64,000 nucleotides of DNA from Mesorhizobium sp. (GCF_017306545.1 NZ_JAFKID010000004.1:62001-126000); one strand, 5' to 3'; counted from the stretch's first letter, positions 1-9,304 are shown. Notes: generated from the sequence alone by a model not told the origin. Numbers and translations are program-made.

Positions 1-21
1 CTCTCACTCTAAGGGGGTGTT

Positions 22-88
22 GCGGGGTCTCCCCGCAGAAGGGGTCGACCGAGACGTGAGTCTCGGGCGCAGGGGAAGGCTTTCCCCT
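22..88. repeat. Three consecutive hairpins in non-coding DNA
   Basis: Three perfect or near-perfect inverted repeats follow each other: GCGGGG/CCCCGC at 22-36, CCGAGA/TCTCGG at 49-66 and AGGGGAA/TTCCCCT at 71-88. They lie in the stretch before the first gene; bases 89-199 show nothing else I can name. Such palindrome clusters are common beside transfer or integration genes of rhizobial mobile elements, but no relaxase or integrase is visible here, so that link is inference. Confidence 0.5.
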
Positions 89-199
89 CAAAAGCGTAAA
101 GCCGGAACTGCGTCTATCAGGATCGGCGTATTCCCGCTTTGCGGTTAGCTCAACAGAATGGATCTGCCGGCTCAGCCCATCGCAAGGTGGGTCTATGCC

Positions 200-703
200 T
201 TAAGTCTCCGGAGGCTCGTCACGCGGATCGAGCTCAGAAAAGTCGGTCAGCGTGTCGCACCGGATGCAATAGTACATCTGTGAGGTTTCCTGAAAATGCA
301 TGCCGCACAGGCATCCGCAGAACGGGCAGCACTCGTCGATTTCCAGATCGGCCCATTCCCACACGCCGAGATATTCGGGAATGGCGTCGCGATCATAACC
401 GACGATCTGGAAAGCATCGGCGTTCTTGGCGACAAACCCATCGCGGCCGGCGCGCTTGAGAATAGTTAGGCTGTCACCCGGCTGGATGTCGAACCATTCT
501 CCACGCACGTGGATCGATCCAAAATGTTTGTGCAATTCTCGTTCAAGCTGGAAGGCGTCGGTCGCTTCGATCCACCCCAGCAGCCGCAGCTCCAATGGAT
601 TCCCCGTCTGAAGGTTGCGCTGGCGTGCCTCGATGTTCTTCGCCACGCCGATCTTGATCGGGGAGCATCCGTTTTCATCTTCGCCAATGAAATAGACCGG
701 CAC
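200..703 (-). CDS. T5orf172/Mug113-type GIY-YIG protein with C-terminal zinc ribbon
   Basis: A 167-residue protein. The N-terminal ~65 residues carry the layout of the T5orf172/MUG113 branch of the GIY-YIG superfamily: a VYFIG strand, then IKIGVAKN in place of the YIG strand, then a helix with an RQRNLQTGNP segment and a later LERELHKHF helix. The C-terminus has two cysteine pairs (CPFC at about residues 126-129 and CIRC at 146-149), which look like a zinc ribbon. The family includes putative nucleases and DNA-binding proteins of phages and defence loci; a nuclease activity here is inferred. It is the last gene of the minus-strand island, 19 bases after the coding frame of the preceding gene ends at 722. 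Confidence 0.7.
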   Translation of the reverse strand: MPVYFIGEDENGCSPIKIGVAKNIEARQRNLQTGNPLELRLLGWIEATDAFQLERELHKHFGSIHVRGEWFDIQPGDSLTILKRAGRDGFVAKNADAFQIVGYDRDAIPEYLGVWEWADLEIDECCPFCGCLCGMHFQETSQMYYCIRCDTLTDFSELDPRDEPPET

Positions 704-1943
704 GTCGCGCTCCTCGCTGGGTCAACGGAGCCGGTCGAGCAGGGCCTCGACCATTTCCTGGTTTGAGGGCGCGACGATGTCGAGCGGCCGGTTCTCCTGC
801 CTCATGAGCGCAATCATAAGGCAGGCCGTGAAGGGCCAGAAGGACGAGCCGGCGGGCAGATTGTAGCCCCCGATCATCGCTGTCAGCCGCTCGGCGATCG
901 GCGGATATTGCCGATTGCTTCAATGCGCGTGGGTCGGAGTCATCGCATGGATGATCACGGCGGCCAGCGCTATTCCCATCGCGCGCTTCTGCTGGATTTG
1001 GGCGTAGTCGCGCCCATGCTCCTTCGCGTAGGCGGCGAGACCGCTCGTCATGAACTCGCGAGCCCAGGAGATAGGTCGGCAAAGCCTCGCGGCTCCAAAC
1101 CATTGAGCCGGATTCATGGAAGTCGGCGATCGCCAGAGCGAAGGGCATCCCCTTCACATGATCCAGCTCATGATAGTTGCGCTGAAGCTTACCGCGCAGC
1201 GTCTTGGCGAAGCGCTCGGCTGGCGCGCCAGTTAGACGTTCATTCCGATCGACCGGAGCATGCACCCAGTCGCCGATCCCGCCGGAGCGGGGCGTCTCGG
1301 AGTTTGCGGTCACTGCCTCGATCCAGCAGGCGGTGCCATCGTTCTCGATCAGGAAGTCGGGTGAGACATGCTCCTGCCGGACGATCAGCCCTTGCTCGCG
1401 GAAGCAGGCAAGAAGGTAGAGTTCGAAGAGGCGGGACGCGAAATTGTTGGTCTGCAGATCGGTGACGAAATTGGCATCCGGGTTGGGAAGCGCGAGGTAG
1501 CATTCGCCGACTGCCATCAGCGCCGGGAAATGGCTGATCGTGCTCGTCAGCAGGTCGAACTCCGGCGATGTCCCTCGCGACCCGGTCTTCAGCAGAAGCG
1601 ACCGCCGCCGCGCGCCTGGCGGCAATGGCTCGGGCGGCTCGCCGGCGCGCATGCTGATGCTGAGGTGATCCAGCGCGGCTTCGGGAGTGGGATAGGGGCC
1701 GCCTTCATCGACGCGGACCCAGCGATGATCGACACGCCTGCGTAGGGCCAGGGTGGTGAAGGTCCCAACCTCCGGATCGAGGAGGATGCAGCCGCTCGTA
1801 CTGCCGCGCCCCGCCTGATAGCTCCCAAAGACCTGCGCGGGATCAAAATTGGGCCCACGTTCGAGCGACAGCGCATAGAGTTCGAACTGCCGCTGGCTGA
1901 TCGGCGTGATCAGTCGCTGCTCATCGCCGACGGCCATGGTCAT
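675..1943 (-). CDS. Unknown defence-island protein, 3' part probably frameshifted
   Basis: The ATG overlaps the stop of the STAND-nuclease gene as ATGA, so the two are translationally coupled. I do not recognise a family. Residues 1 to about 290 read as normal globular protein. After the segment EALPTYLLG (near base 1066) the open frame loses the high third-position GC of its neighbours and becomes arginine-rich. The adjacent frame from there down to 722 has normal codon use, giving segments such as AYAKEHGRDYAQIQQKR and ending DIVAPSNQEMVEALLDRLR, but it has a TGA at 918-920. So either one frameshift ends the true gene at 918 and a separate small frame follows (possible ATG at 877, stop at 722), or the gene carries two lesions and is broken. 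The open frame's own stop at 675 overlaps the next gene, which supports the other frame. Confidence 0.5.
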   Translation of the reverse strand: MTMAVGDEQRLITPISQRQFELYALSLERGPNFDPAQVFGSYQAGRGSTSGCILLDPEVGTFTTLALRRRVDHRWVRVDEGGPYPTPEAALDHLSISMRAGEPPEPLPPGARRRSLLLKTGSRGTSPEFDLLTSTISHFPALMAVGECYLALPNPDANFVTDLQTNNFASRLFELYLLACFREQGLIVRQEHVSPDFLIENDGTACWIEAVTANSETPRSGGIGDWVHAPVDRNERLTGAPAERFAKTLRGKLQRNYHELDHVKGMPFALAIADFHESGSMVWSREALPTYLLGSRVHDERSRRLREGAWARLRPNPAEARDGNSAGRRDHPCDDSDPRALKQSAISADRRAADSDDRGLQSARRLVLLALHGLPYDCAHEAGEPAARHRRALKPGNGRGPARPAPLTQRGARRAGLFHWRR

Positions 1944-4171
1944 GCGTCAACATCGTCGAAAATCGTGCCGCTATCCGCTGACGTAGCCGACGGTGTCATG
2001 TCCACCTCAGTCGGCGTTGAAGGTTGCCAAGTCGACGCAGGCGGATCCGGTTTTCTATCCTCAAGATCAGAGATGTGAGCGTCGAGCTGTGCATATAAGT
2101 CCGGTAATTCGTTCCCAAGACTTTCGTCATCATAGAACCGCTCAGCACTTTGGAGGTTTTCTTTGAAATCCTTGTAAAGAGTGATTTCATCGTCTGATGA
2201 AAATCGTCCTCGCAAATCATCGAACAGGTTGGGTATATCATGCAGCCATTCTTTTCTGAACTTCTGTGTAAATGCTTGAAATTCGCCTGCGGTGAAAATC
2301 TGCTGGAGTATCTTGTCTTGAAGAGGATTGGCATCGAGCCAAGTCATGGAGTGGTCGCAGGTTCGTTCGACGATCCTGGCCCGACTTGCTTCAGGCAGGA
2401 GGCCGTATGACGTAAGCGCAGCCAGCAGCAGCTTACTTCCAGAAGACAGGTCATTGGTGTTCGTCTCCGCCGCCCAGACTAAAATATCGGCGCGAGCTTC
2501 GAGGATCAGGCGGAGGAATGCTTTGTCGCACCTTGCGCCAAGAAACGACTTGAGGCCTTCGTCCAAGGGAAGCAATTGCAGTCTGACAATGAGCGAGGGG
2601 TAGAGCGAGATTGGGACGCGGAGTCTCGCGCGCTCGATCTTCATCGCACCGCAGACGACCTCGCGGATGAGGCGATCAAGTTTGGCTCCGTGAATGTAGA
2701 GCTCAATGAGCTCCGGTGAACCCGACACGAGTTCGGCGAAGGCGTCAGTCACCGTCGGATGCCGAAAGATCCACCGATCGCCATCGTCGTGCGAAATCAG
2801 GCGCGTCAGGCTATCGTTCAGATGCTGCATCGCCTTGGAGACATCCGCCGGCTGAACGCCCAGCAGACGATTGACCATTTCCAGCGCCGGACTAGACGCG
2901 ATCGGTGACGGAACACCCGTTTCCGAGTTCAGAAAAATCAAGGCGATTGCGGCGCGGGACGGGTCGTCGAGCTGGGCAAGTATTTCAGTCAGGAATTCCA
3001 CAGGATGTTCGACGAGGACCATCAGCCGCGTTTCCGAAAGCTCAAGTTTGTTGATGAAAATGGGATCGCCCAGTCTACGCGCGGTCTCTGGCAGGAAGGC
3101 CTTGTTGTTGGATATGGCCGGCAGAAACGGCTTCAGACGCTGGCGCGTATCGCGCGGATGCGCCCGGCGCACATGATTATAGAGCATCTGGGCGCGTTCT
3201 TCACTGCTCAGGGCGTGGACATTGACGACGACCTGGCTCTCCCTAAGCAGGGGGAAGGCGCTCGACTTCAAATGAGACTTCGCAGCTTCCCAGATATAGT
3301 TCCTGGACGTGAATACGACGCGTGCGCCGCCCTCGATCGCGGCGCGTAAGGTCCCGAGTTCCGCATTCCAACGGCTCATCCGCGCGACGTCGAACTGATT
3401 GGGGCCGAAGGCGTCATCAACCCAAAGAAACTGTCTTTCGCCGGGATGCCAAAGATTCAACTGATCGGGCGCATTGATCTTCAGTGCGCCGAGGCAGCCA
3501 TCGTCGAGGGCCCCCAAGGCCAAAATCGCTGCGATAGTGGACTTACCGGAGGCTGGGTCACCCAGTAGGATTACAAAGCTGTGGTCATGCAGCGCCGATA
3601 GAGCTTGCCGATACGCGTCGGTCGGCACAAAACAGCTAAGGTCTGACCCCATGCTGTCGAGAATTGCCTTGGCCTGTTTGTAGCCGTGGCCGGTGATGAT
3701 ATGAGACAGGTCACCGATCCCATAGACCCTCGGTACAAGCATCCGGAGACGGGGGCTCTCCGCCAGTTGCTGGATCATCCACGATCCGCCAAACACACGG
3801 CACTTCGTCACACCGACCGCTTCGAACGCGGCGCAAATCTGCTGATCGGCGTCGCCGGATACTCCGGCGTTGGTGAGTATAACGTAGTCCTGCGCAAGAC
3901 CCTGTTGCGCAAGGTTCGCCGCTTTGGGCAACTCGTCTTTCAAGCCGGTGAGCGTAAGCGTAGCGCCCGGCTTTCCTATGAACTTGCATTGGATCGCCGA
4001 CTTGAGCGCCGCGCCCTCGGAGTCCTCCCACGTTCCGACGAACGCGCCGTCGCGCCCCCCGTCATTTGATCCGAGGAAGCTCTGTACCGGCCGTCTGAGC
4101 ACTTCGGCCGTCACGGCACATGCGAGGTCCTGGAAGGCCTTCCAGCCAAGCTTGCTCAGGTCATAGGTCAC
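1940..4171 (-). CDS. Mrr-like nuclease fused to STAND (nSTAND3-type) NTPase
   Basis: A 743-residue two-part protein. Residues 1-130 resemble the Mrr/PD-(D/E)XK fold: a WKAFQDLA helix, then SNDGGRDG (the acidic metal ligand, about residue 41) and IQCKF (the QxK catalytic strand, about residue 60). Next comes a P-loop NTPase with Walker A GDPASGKST near residue 204 and Walker B FLWVDDAFG near 246, then ~450 helical residues that may act as sensor. Nuclease-STAND fusions are known antiphage sensors (Avs-type), which recognise phage proteins and then degrade DNA; whether this one does so is inferred. GTG start at 4171 with GGTGAGC upstream; an ATG six bases inside is out of frame. The 3' end is noticeably poorer in GC than its neighbours, which fits horizontal transfer. 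Confidence 0.75.
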   Translation of the reverse strand: MTYDLSKLGWKAFQDLACAVTAEVLRRPVQSFLGSNDGGRDGAFVGTWEDSEGAALKSAIQCKFIGKPGATLTLTGLKDELPKAANLAQQGLAQDYVILTNAGVSGDADQQICAAFEAVGVTKCRVFGGSWMIQQLAESPRLRMLVPRVYGIGDLSHIITGHGYKQAKAILDSMGSDLSCFVPTDAYRQALSALHDHSFVILLGDPASGKSTIAAILALGALDDGCLGALKINAPDQLNLWHPGERQFLWVDDAFGPNQFDVARMSRWNAELGTLRAAIEGGARVVFTSRNYIWEAAKSHLKSSAFPLLRESQVVVNVHALSSEERAQMLYNHVRRAHPRDTRQRLKPFLPAISNNKAFLPETARRLGDPIFINKLELSETRLMVLVEHPVEFLTEILAQLDDPSRAAIALIFLNSETGVPSPIASSPALEMVNRLLGVQPADVSKAMQHLNDSLTRLISHDDGDRWIFRHPTVTDAFAELVSGSPELIELYIHGAKLDRLIREVVCGAMKIERARLRVPISLYPSLIVRLQLLPLDEGLKSFLGARCDKAFLRLILEARADILVWAAETNTNDLSSGSKLLLAALTSYGLLPEASRARIVERTCDHSMTWLDANPLQDKILQQIFTAGEFQAFTQKFRKEWLHDIPNLFDDLRGRFSSDDEITLYKDFKENLQSAERFYDDESLGNELPDLYAQLDAHISDLEDRKPDPPASTWQPSTPTEVDMTPSATSADSGTIFDDVDA

Positions 4172-4234
4172 GAATGCTCACCAAGTTCCCGGATGCATCG
4201 CCTCCGACATTGGGCGGTATGGGGTGATGCATCA

Positions 4235-6859
4235 TCATGCGGCTTTGTCCTGACGGGTCCGAATGTCGACGACCCACTGTGCCAGCGCTTCGATCTCCGC
4301 TTCGATGGCCGATGGCGCGGGCAGCCGCGGATTGATCTCACCGGGCTGACTGTGAAGGAGCGCCGAGCACCGCCCGAACGCTTCACGCATGGCGGTGCAA
4401 TCAGCGTCGGTCAGCACGGTGAGCTTGATGAGGCCCGTCGTGTCGACCTTGCGGGATAGGCGGCGGATCACCGGCCCGACAACCTCCTCGACGGCGCGCT
4501 CCCAGGTCGTGCGGAGCTGGTCCTGGAAGGACGTCACCTCGCGCAGCCACTTCGCCTGGTCGCCGCGTTCGTGATGGATTTTAACGTTGGCGAGGTGCGC
4601 CTGCATTCCGTCGATCACCTTGTCGAGCGGCATGACGTTGGCGGGTGGGTCCTGATGGCAATAGCCGGCATTGTCAGGACCGCGGCTGATCAGGCGGTAC
4701 GCCACCGGCGTCGCGTCCCGGTCCTTGGTTGGCCGACAGGCTTCGTCGAGGAGAAGCAAGAACGCCATGTCGTGAGTGAAGACGATCACCTGGCGGGTCT
4801 GCCCGGCCTCGGCCAACCGGGCGGCGACTTTGTCGCGGTGCAAATGGTCGAGCGAGGAGACGGGATCGTCGAACACGATCGCCGGCTGCGCATCGATGGT
4901 CGACAGCTCGGCGAGAAAGGCAGCGAGCGCGACGCACCGATGCTCGCCTTCGCTCAGCACCTTGCCGACCGGCTCGCTCGGCTTGTTGATGAGCCGAACC
5001 TGGAAGAATGGGACCCCGGCGCTGGTCTTTGCCTGCTGGAGTTCTATCGCGAGACCGGCAACGCCGAGCTTGTCGACCTCTTTCGCGAAACTTGCACGCA
5101 GGCGATTGGTGACCAGTGCTTGGGCGATACGCGCGCTCTGCGTCGTGATCTTGTTCGTCGCCGTATCCTTGCTGGCTTTCTCGATCGCTTCGGTGGCCTT
5201 GAGCCGCTCGATCTGGGCCAGCACATCGGCTTTCACCACGCCGAACCATTTGCGATCTGCAAGGCCGTCGCGCTCGGCGATGAGCGCGGCGCGTTGCGGG
5301 GAGCTCGCTTCCGACTGCAGACCTTCGATGCGCGTGGCGATGCCGCTGAGGGTCGTGCGCAGCGGATCGAGCGAGATGTTGGCTGCGGGCGGAAGATCCG
5401 GCAGGACCGCGAGGCTGTGGGTGCGCAGAATGGCGCGCAGCCACCAAGCCAGATGGAGGATTTCGCGGCGAAGGGTGCTTGCGACTTCCTCCTGGCCGAC
5501 ATCATCGCGGATCGTCGTGACGATCGCGGCGAGATCCTTCATGGAGATGGCTTGCGATGAGACCTCCTCGAATTTCTTGTCATAGGAGTCTGCGGCCTCT
5601 TGTTCGCGGCGCGTGCTCTCGTCCTGCACGAAAGCCTCGAAGCTGCTGAGCCGCTTCGAGGCTTCGTCGCTGAGCGGCTGTTGGCAAAGGACGCAATGGG
5701 TGCCAATCCCGGTAACGGGAAACGGCTGGTCGGGATAGACGGATGCGCGGGAATAATCTCGGGCCGCCTCCCACAGGGCCTTCCAGACGTCCGAGCCGAT
5801 GTCGGGCAGCGGCTCGTCGGCGAACAGGTCGGCGGAGGCGGCCGCGGCGGCGGAGCGCGCGGTTGCTAGGTGCGTATGGGCATCGCGTAACGCTGCCCGG
5901 CTCTCGTCCGTAGCGGCGGCCATCAGCCGCTCGAGCTGTTCGATAGCCGATTTGATGCGGGTTTCCTGGCCCTGGAGCTGGCGAACCGTGCGCGCAGGGT
6001 CGCTGGCCAGATCGGTGTTGAGCGTTTGGAGCCGGGCCTCTTCCTCCGCCGTCAGGCCGGCGAGCTTCTCGACCGCTTCCTGCTTTGTCTCGCCCGACAG
6101 GCCGGCGATCAGCTTGCCGACCGGCGTTTCCGACTTGCATTCGGGCTTCGACAGGATCGCAGGTGTTTGCTCCTGGAGCGCCTTTATCTCGGCGGCCAGT
6201 TTGGCCTTCACATCCTGGCACGCCTGCGCGAGGCCGGCGAGGATCCGGAGCGGCAGCGGCGTATAGGCCAGATCGTTGGTGTTCTCGACATGGACGTTGG
6301 CGGTGCGCGAGTCGAAGACACTAACGGCGGAGAGCATCGGATCAGGCGCTGAGCCCTGGGTCCAGGATGTGCTCCGCTTCTGTCCGCCGATGAAGAAGTC
6401 GACGCTGGCGGAAGGCGTGCCCGATGAGGCCGCATAGATATTGGGAAGGATTGCGTCGCCCTTCGGCGAGCGCGCGCGGCAGAGTTGTTTCAGGACGCGG
6501 GCATAGCCGGATTTGCCGGCACCGTTGTCGCCATAAATGACGGTGAGGCCCGATTTGCCGAAGGACAAACGCTCGCCTGGCGCCAGCGCGTTGACATGCG
6601 ACAGGCCGTAGAGGGCGCCGAGGCTGACCACGGCGTGGCTGGCCGCGGGATCCCGCACATGGCTCGCGTCGAGCGGCGCGCCTGCGGCGTCGCCTTTGCA
6701 GATGCCGACGAGGGCTGTGATGTCGGATGCCTCCAACTTGGTCTGGCCGCAGAGCCGCCGCAGCGCGTCGCGCTGCCAAGCCGGTAGCTCCGCCGACCAT
6801 TTGAGAATGTCGGCGAGCGCTGCTGCCTCATTCGAGAGATCGTTCTCCTGCGCTTCCAT
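4235..6859 (-). CDS. SMC/ABC-type ATPase with CxxC hook, probable defence protein
   Basis: An 874-residue protein. Walker A YGDNGAGKSG lies near residue 110, an LSEGE signature near 635, Walker B AIVFDDPVSSLDH near 658 and the switch histidine in VFTHDM near 690. Between the two ATPase halves are long helices interrupted by CVLCQQP (cysteines about 388 and 391), placed like the zinc hook of Rad50 and of the anticodon nuclease RloC. The C-terminus ends in a helical tail with a CSALLHSQPGE segment. This layout (AAA_13-like) is common in phage-defence ATPases paired with a nuclease. ATG 6859 is chosen because AGGGGG stands just upstream; the longer open frame overlaps the gene before it. The cognate effector could be the protein at 6936-8060. 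Confidence 0.7.
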   Translation of the reverse strand: MEAQENDLSNEAAALADILKWSAELPAWQRDALRRLCGQTKLEASDITALVGICKGDAAGAPLDASHVRDPAASHAVVSLGALYGLSHVNALAPGERLSFGKSGLTVIYGDNGAGKSGYARVLKQLCRARSPKGDAILPNIYAASSGTPSASVDFFIGGQKRSTSWTQGSAPDPMLSAVSVFDSRTANVHVENTNDLAYTPLPLRILAGLAQACQDVKAKLAAEIKALQEQTPAILSKPECKSETPVGKLIAGLSGETKQEAVEKLAGLTAEEEARLQTLNTDLASDPARTVRQLQGQETRIKSAIEQLERLMAAATDESRAALRDAHTHLATARSAAAAASADLFADEPLPDIGSDVWKALWEAARDYSRASVYPDQPFPVTGIGTHCVLCQQPLSDEASKRLSSFEAFVQDESTRREQEAADSYDKKFEEVSSQAISMKDLAAIVTTIRDDVGQEEVASTLRREILHLAWWLRAILRTHSLAVLPDLPPAANISLDPLRTTLSGIATRIEGLQSEASSPQRAALIAERDGLADRKWFGVVKADVLAQIERLKATEAIEKASKDTATNKITTQSARIAQALVTNRLRASFAKEVDKLGVAGLAIELQQAKTSAGVPFFQVRLINKPSEPVGKVLSEGEHRCVALAAFLAELSTIDAQPAIVFDDPVSSLDHLHRDKVAARLAEAGQTRQVIVFTHDMAFLLLLDEACRPTKDRDATPVAYRLISRGPDNAGYCHQDPPANVMPLDKVIDGMQAHLANVKIHHERGDQAKWLREVTSFQDQLRTTWERAVEEVVGPVIRRLSRKVDTTGLIKLTVLTDADCTAMREAFGRCSALLHSQPGEINPRLPAPSAIEAEIEALAQWVVDIRTRQDKAA

Positions 6860-6935
6860 TGTTTCGCCCCCTAATCGTGCCGCGTCTCTGTGTCCGGCTG
6901 TTTCCCATTGATGCCTATGTTCGGTGGCCGCTGGT

Positions 6936-8060
6936 TCAGGTGCTGCCGATGATGCGGCGCTCCTCACCCAGTGGGACGATCCAGCCGCCGGCGCGATCTG
7001 GTCGCGCAAATTCATCCGGGCCAACTATCTGCGTCAGGCGGGTACGAACGGTTTGCAGCTCCGCGTCGATGGCGGCACGGACGAGATCGCGCTCGATCCC
7101 GACGAAGACTGGCCGGAGGTTGAGGCGAGCGAGCGCCTCCTGATCGACGGGCGCGACGTCCGTGTCAGTGACGGGCCCGGCACGGGTGACGATCCCTCCG
7201 ATCAGTCCGCCCATGGCCGTGGCTTTTTCCACTTCTCTTACCGGCACGGCATCCAGCAGTGTCCGGGCGCGTTGGAGGTCCCCTTGGAGCCTCCGCGCGA
7301 AGGGCTGGTGGGTGAGGCCGCGGAGGGCGCTGGCGAGCTCAGCGTGCCCGAGCGACTTGATGAGATTGGCGATATGGAGGCGGAAAAGCCCGATGTAGAG
7401 CGCGTCTTTCTCCTCCGGTTTGATCGGCTCGCCTTCGTCGACCGGATCGCGGACCGAGAGGTGGGCGTCGGTCGGACTTGGCGCCGCCATCCCCCAGCGT
7501 GTCGCGATGGCGATGCGCTTCACTGTGACCTTGCTGCCTCCGGCGGTGATATCTATCCGTCCGGCCTGAGCCCAGGCGCGGTTCAATGCTTTGGCCGGGC
7601 CGCCATTATCATGGCAACCCTTCGCCTCGGCCACGGTCAAGGAGGACAGGTCGGACGCGCAGGCGATCCAGTCGGGCAGGTCGCCACGGGACAAGCGCGT
7701 GACTTTGACCTGCCGGCGCCGATCCAGGTCGATGATGCGGCTGCCGAGATGCGCGAAGATCGAAAGGCTGAAGTAGCGTTCGAGATAGGCACGGGCCACG
7801 AAACGGCCGAACAGGCCGGATAGCGCGACCTTCACTTCGCGGGCCTGTCCGAGCGGTTCCCGGAAGATGAAGGGTGTGCCCGCGCCGGTTGGCGTCAATA
7901 GCGCGTCCAGGATGGACCACGCGCCATATGCAGCCCCTGGCGTCTGCAACACTTCGCGAATCCCGGCGTCCTCGATCTCCGAGACGTCGAGGTCGACGGT
8001 CGCGCCCGTGACAGGGCTGGATCCTGGCGGATCAAAACTGTGCAGGAAGGTCCTTGTCAT
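6936..8060 (-). CDS. Unknown protein with possible PD-(D/E)XK motif, coupled to hipA
   Basis: A 374-residue protein that I cannot assign to a named family. Its ATG overlaps the hipA stop as ATGA, so it is made together with HipA. Around residues 127-151 it has DLPDWIACAS followed by LTVAEAKG: an acidic residue, then ExK on a hydrophobic strand. That is the usual spacing of a PD-(D/E)XK nuclease core. The rest is mainly helical. It is followed after 76 bases by the large ATPase, so it could belong functionally to HipBA, to the ATPase, or to both. The nuclease idea rests on the motif alone. Confidence 0.55.
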   Translation of the reverse strand: MTRTFLHSFDPPGSSPVTGATVDLDVSEIEDAGIREVLQTPGAAYGAWSILDALLTPTGAGTPFIFREPLGQAREVKVALSGLFGRFVARAYLERYFSLSIFAHLGSRIIDLDRRRQVKVTRLSRGDLPDWIACASDLSSLTVAEAKGCHDNGGPAKALNRAWAQAGRIDITAGGSKVTVKRIAIATRWGMAAPSPTDAHLSVRDPVDEGEPIKPEEKDALYIGLFRLHIANLIKSLGHAELASALRGLTHQPFARRLQGDLQRARTLLDAVPVREVEKATAMGGLIGGIVTRAGPVTDTDVAPVDQEALARLNLRPVFVGIERDLVRAAIDAELQTVRTRLTQIVGPDEFARPDRAGGWIVPLGEERRIIGST

Positions 8061-9304
8061 AGCGCCAGCGCCCGTTTGAGATCGTCATGCTCGAAAGCGC
8101 TGGCCATGCGGTTGATCTCCGCCGATCGAGCGCCGACCATCTTGGCTGTGTCCCGCCATATCGCGGTCACTGACGCGACTTCTTTGATGACGGTGCGCGC
8201 TTGCGGCAGCGTGAGTGCGAAGAACTCCGATGCTGCCTCAAGGAGATCGACGGAGCAGGTGCCCTCGTCGAGATCGATGTTCGTCGTGAGTATCCGTGCC
8301 TTCAGATCGGTTGGAACTGGATTGAGGTCGTAGGCCGGCGAGAGCGACCATCCCGCCTTTCCCAGCCACAGGAAGCCGTGATTGCGCAGGTGATCATCGA
8401 CATTCGAGATCAGGACGTTGAAGACGACGCGCCGATAGAGAGCATGGGCGTCGGTCTTTCCCTGGGCGCCGTGCTGCGCGAGGGCGTCGACGATCTCCGG
8501 GTAGCTGCCGCGCTCGCCATCCCTGGCGCCCATCATCGCCATCGCCGACAGGAACGGGATGCGGGTCGCGCCATCGCGATCGAAGCGCCGCGAGAGCATC
8601 ACCGCCTTGCCGGCGACATCGATCAACTCGTGGTCGGGAGTGGCGATACCGGCCTGACTGGCAAGCCGCAGCGCGATCTCCTCCCAGGTTTCCATGCTGT
8701 AGTCGTCCGTTTCCTTCGGGAACTTGGCGATGGAGAGGCGACCATGTTGGTCGATGACCGACGCCTTCGGACGCGCGCCGCCGAGGGAGGAGCCGGGGGC
8801 AAAGATGAGCTGGAGATCTTCGTCCGTTTCCTCGTCGCGGAGGATCCGCTCGGTGATCTGGAGCAGTCGGCCAAGCTCAATCAGGGCGGGAACGCCATCG
8901 CGGATCGGCGCCTGAAAAACTTCGTCGCCGACCCAGCGGAAGCGGAGCGCACCAAGCCTAGTCTCATCAGCGACACCGAGCAGATAGTCGCTTTCCGCGA
9001 GAGTGCGAATGGCGCGAGCTTCGCGCCCCGCCAGGCGGCGTTCGGCGCGCTGCATCAGGCGGCGACCCCAGGTATCGGGCGCCGAGTCGCCGATGGACCC
9101 GAAGGTTGCCAGTCCGGCAGGAGGGGCGAAGGCGCCGCGGGTGAGAGCAAGGGCCGGCTCGAGAGAGAAGCGGTCCGGGTCCTCAAGCCACGTATCGTCA
9201 TACTCGAAGAGGATCGTTTCCGTGCCGCGGACGCGATTGCTTCTCGCCAGTCCAATCGGGCGTGTCCGGCCCTCCAGATCGATATGGACCTCGAAGTCAG
9301 CCAT
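8057..9304 (-). CDS. hipA: HipA-family serine/threonine kinase toxin
   Basis: 415 residues, close to the usual HipA length of about 440. It has the HipA N-terminal region, the glycine-rich GSSLGGARPKA loop near residue 171 (the phosphate-binding loop typical of the family), the catalytic segment NVDDHLRNHGF near 300 and the metal-binding AYDLNP near 323. HipA kinases phosphorylate translation factors such as glutamyl-tRNA synthetase and cause growth arrest; the target of this one is unknown. It overlaps hipB by 8 bases, and its own stop overlaps the next gene, so hipB, hipA and the unknown gene form one transcription unit. A cognate HipB should neutralise it and repress the promoter. Confidence 0.88.
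   Translation of the reverse strand: MADFEVHIDLEGRTRPIGLARSNRVRGTETILFEYDDTWLEDPDRFSLEPALALTRGAFAPPAGLATFGSIGDSAPDTWGRRLMQRAERRLAGREARAIRTLAESDYLLGVADETRLGALRFRWVGDEVFQAPIRDGVPALIELGRLLQITERILRDEETDEDLQLIFAPGSSLGGARPKASVIDQHGRLSIAKFPKETDDYSMETWEEIALRLASQAGIATPDHELIDVAGKAVMLSRRFDRDGATRIPFLSAMAMMGARDGERGSYPEIVDALAQHGAQGKTDAHALYRRVVFNVLISNVDDHLRNHGFLWLGKAGWSLSPAYDLNPVPTDLKARILTTNIDLDEGTCSVDLLEAASEFFALTLPQARTVIKEVASVTAIWRDTAKMVGARSAEINRMASAFEHDDLKRALAL

Noticed and set aside
139-459. Arginine-rich open frame on the plus strand
   Set aside because: It is antisense to the GIY-YIG gene and shows shadow-type composition.
675-1066. The arginine-rich end of the annotated frame as true protein
   Set aside because: Third-position GC is low there, while the neighbouring frame is coding-like; listed only as the open frame limit.
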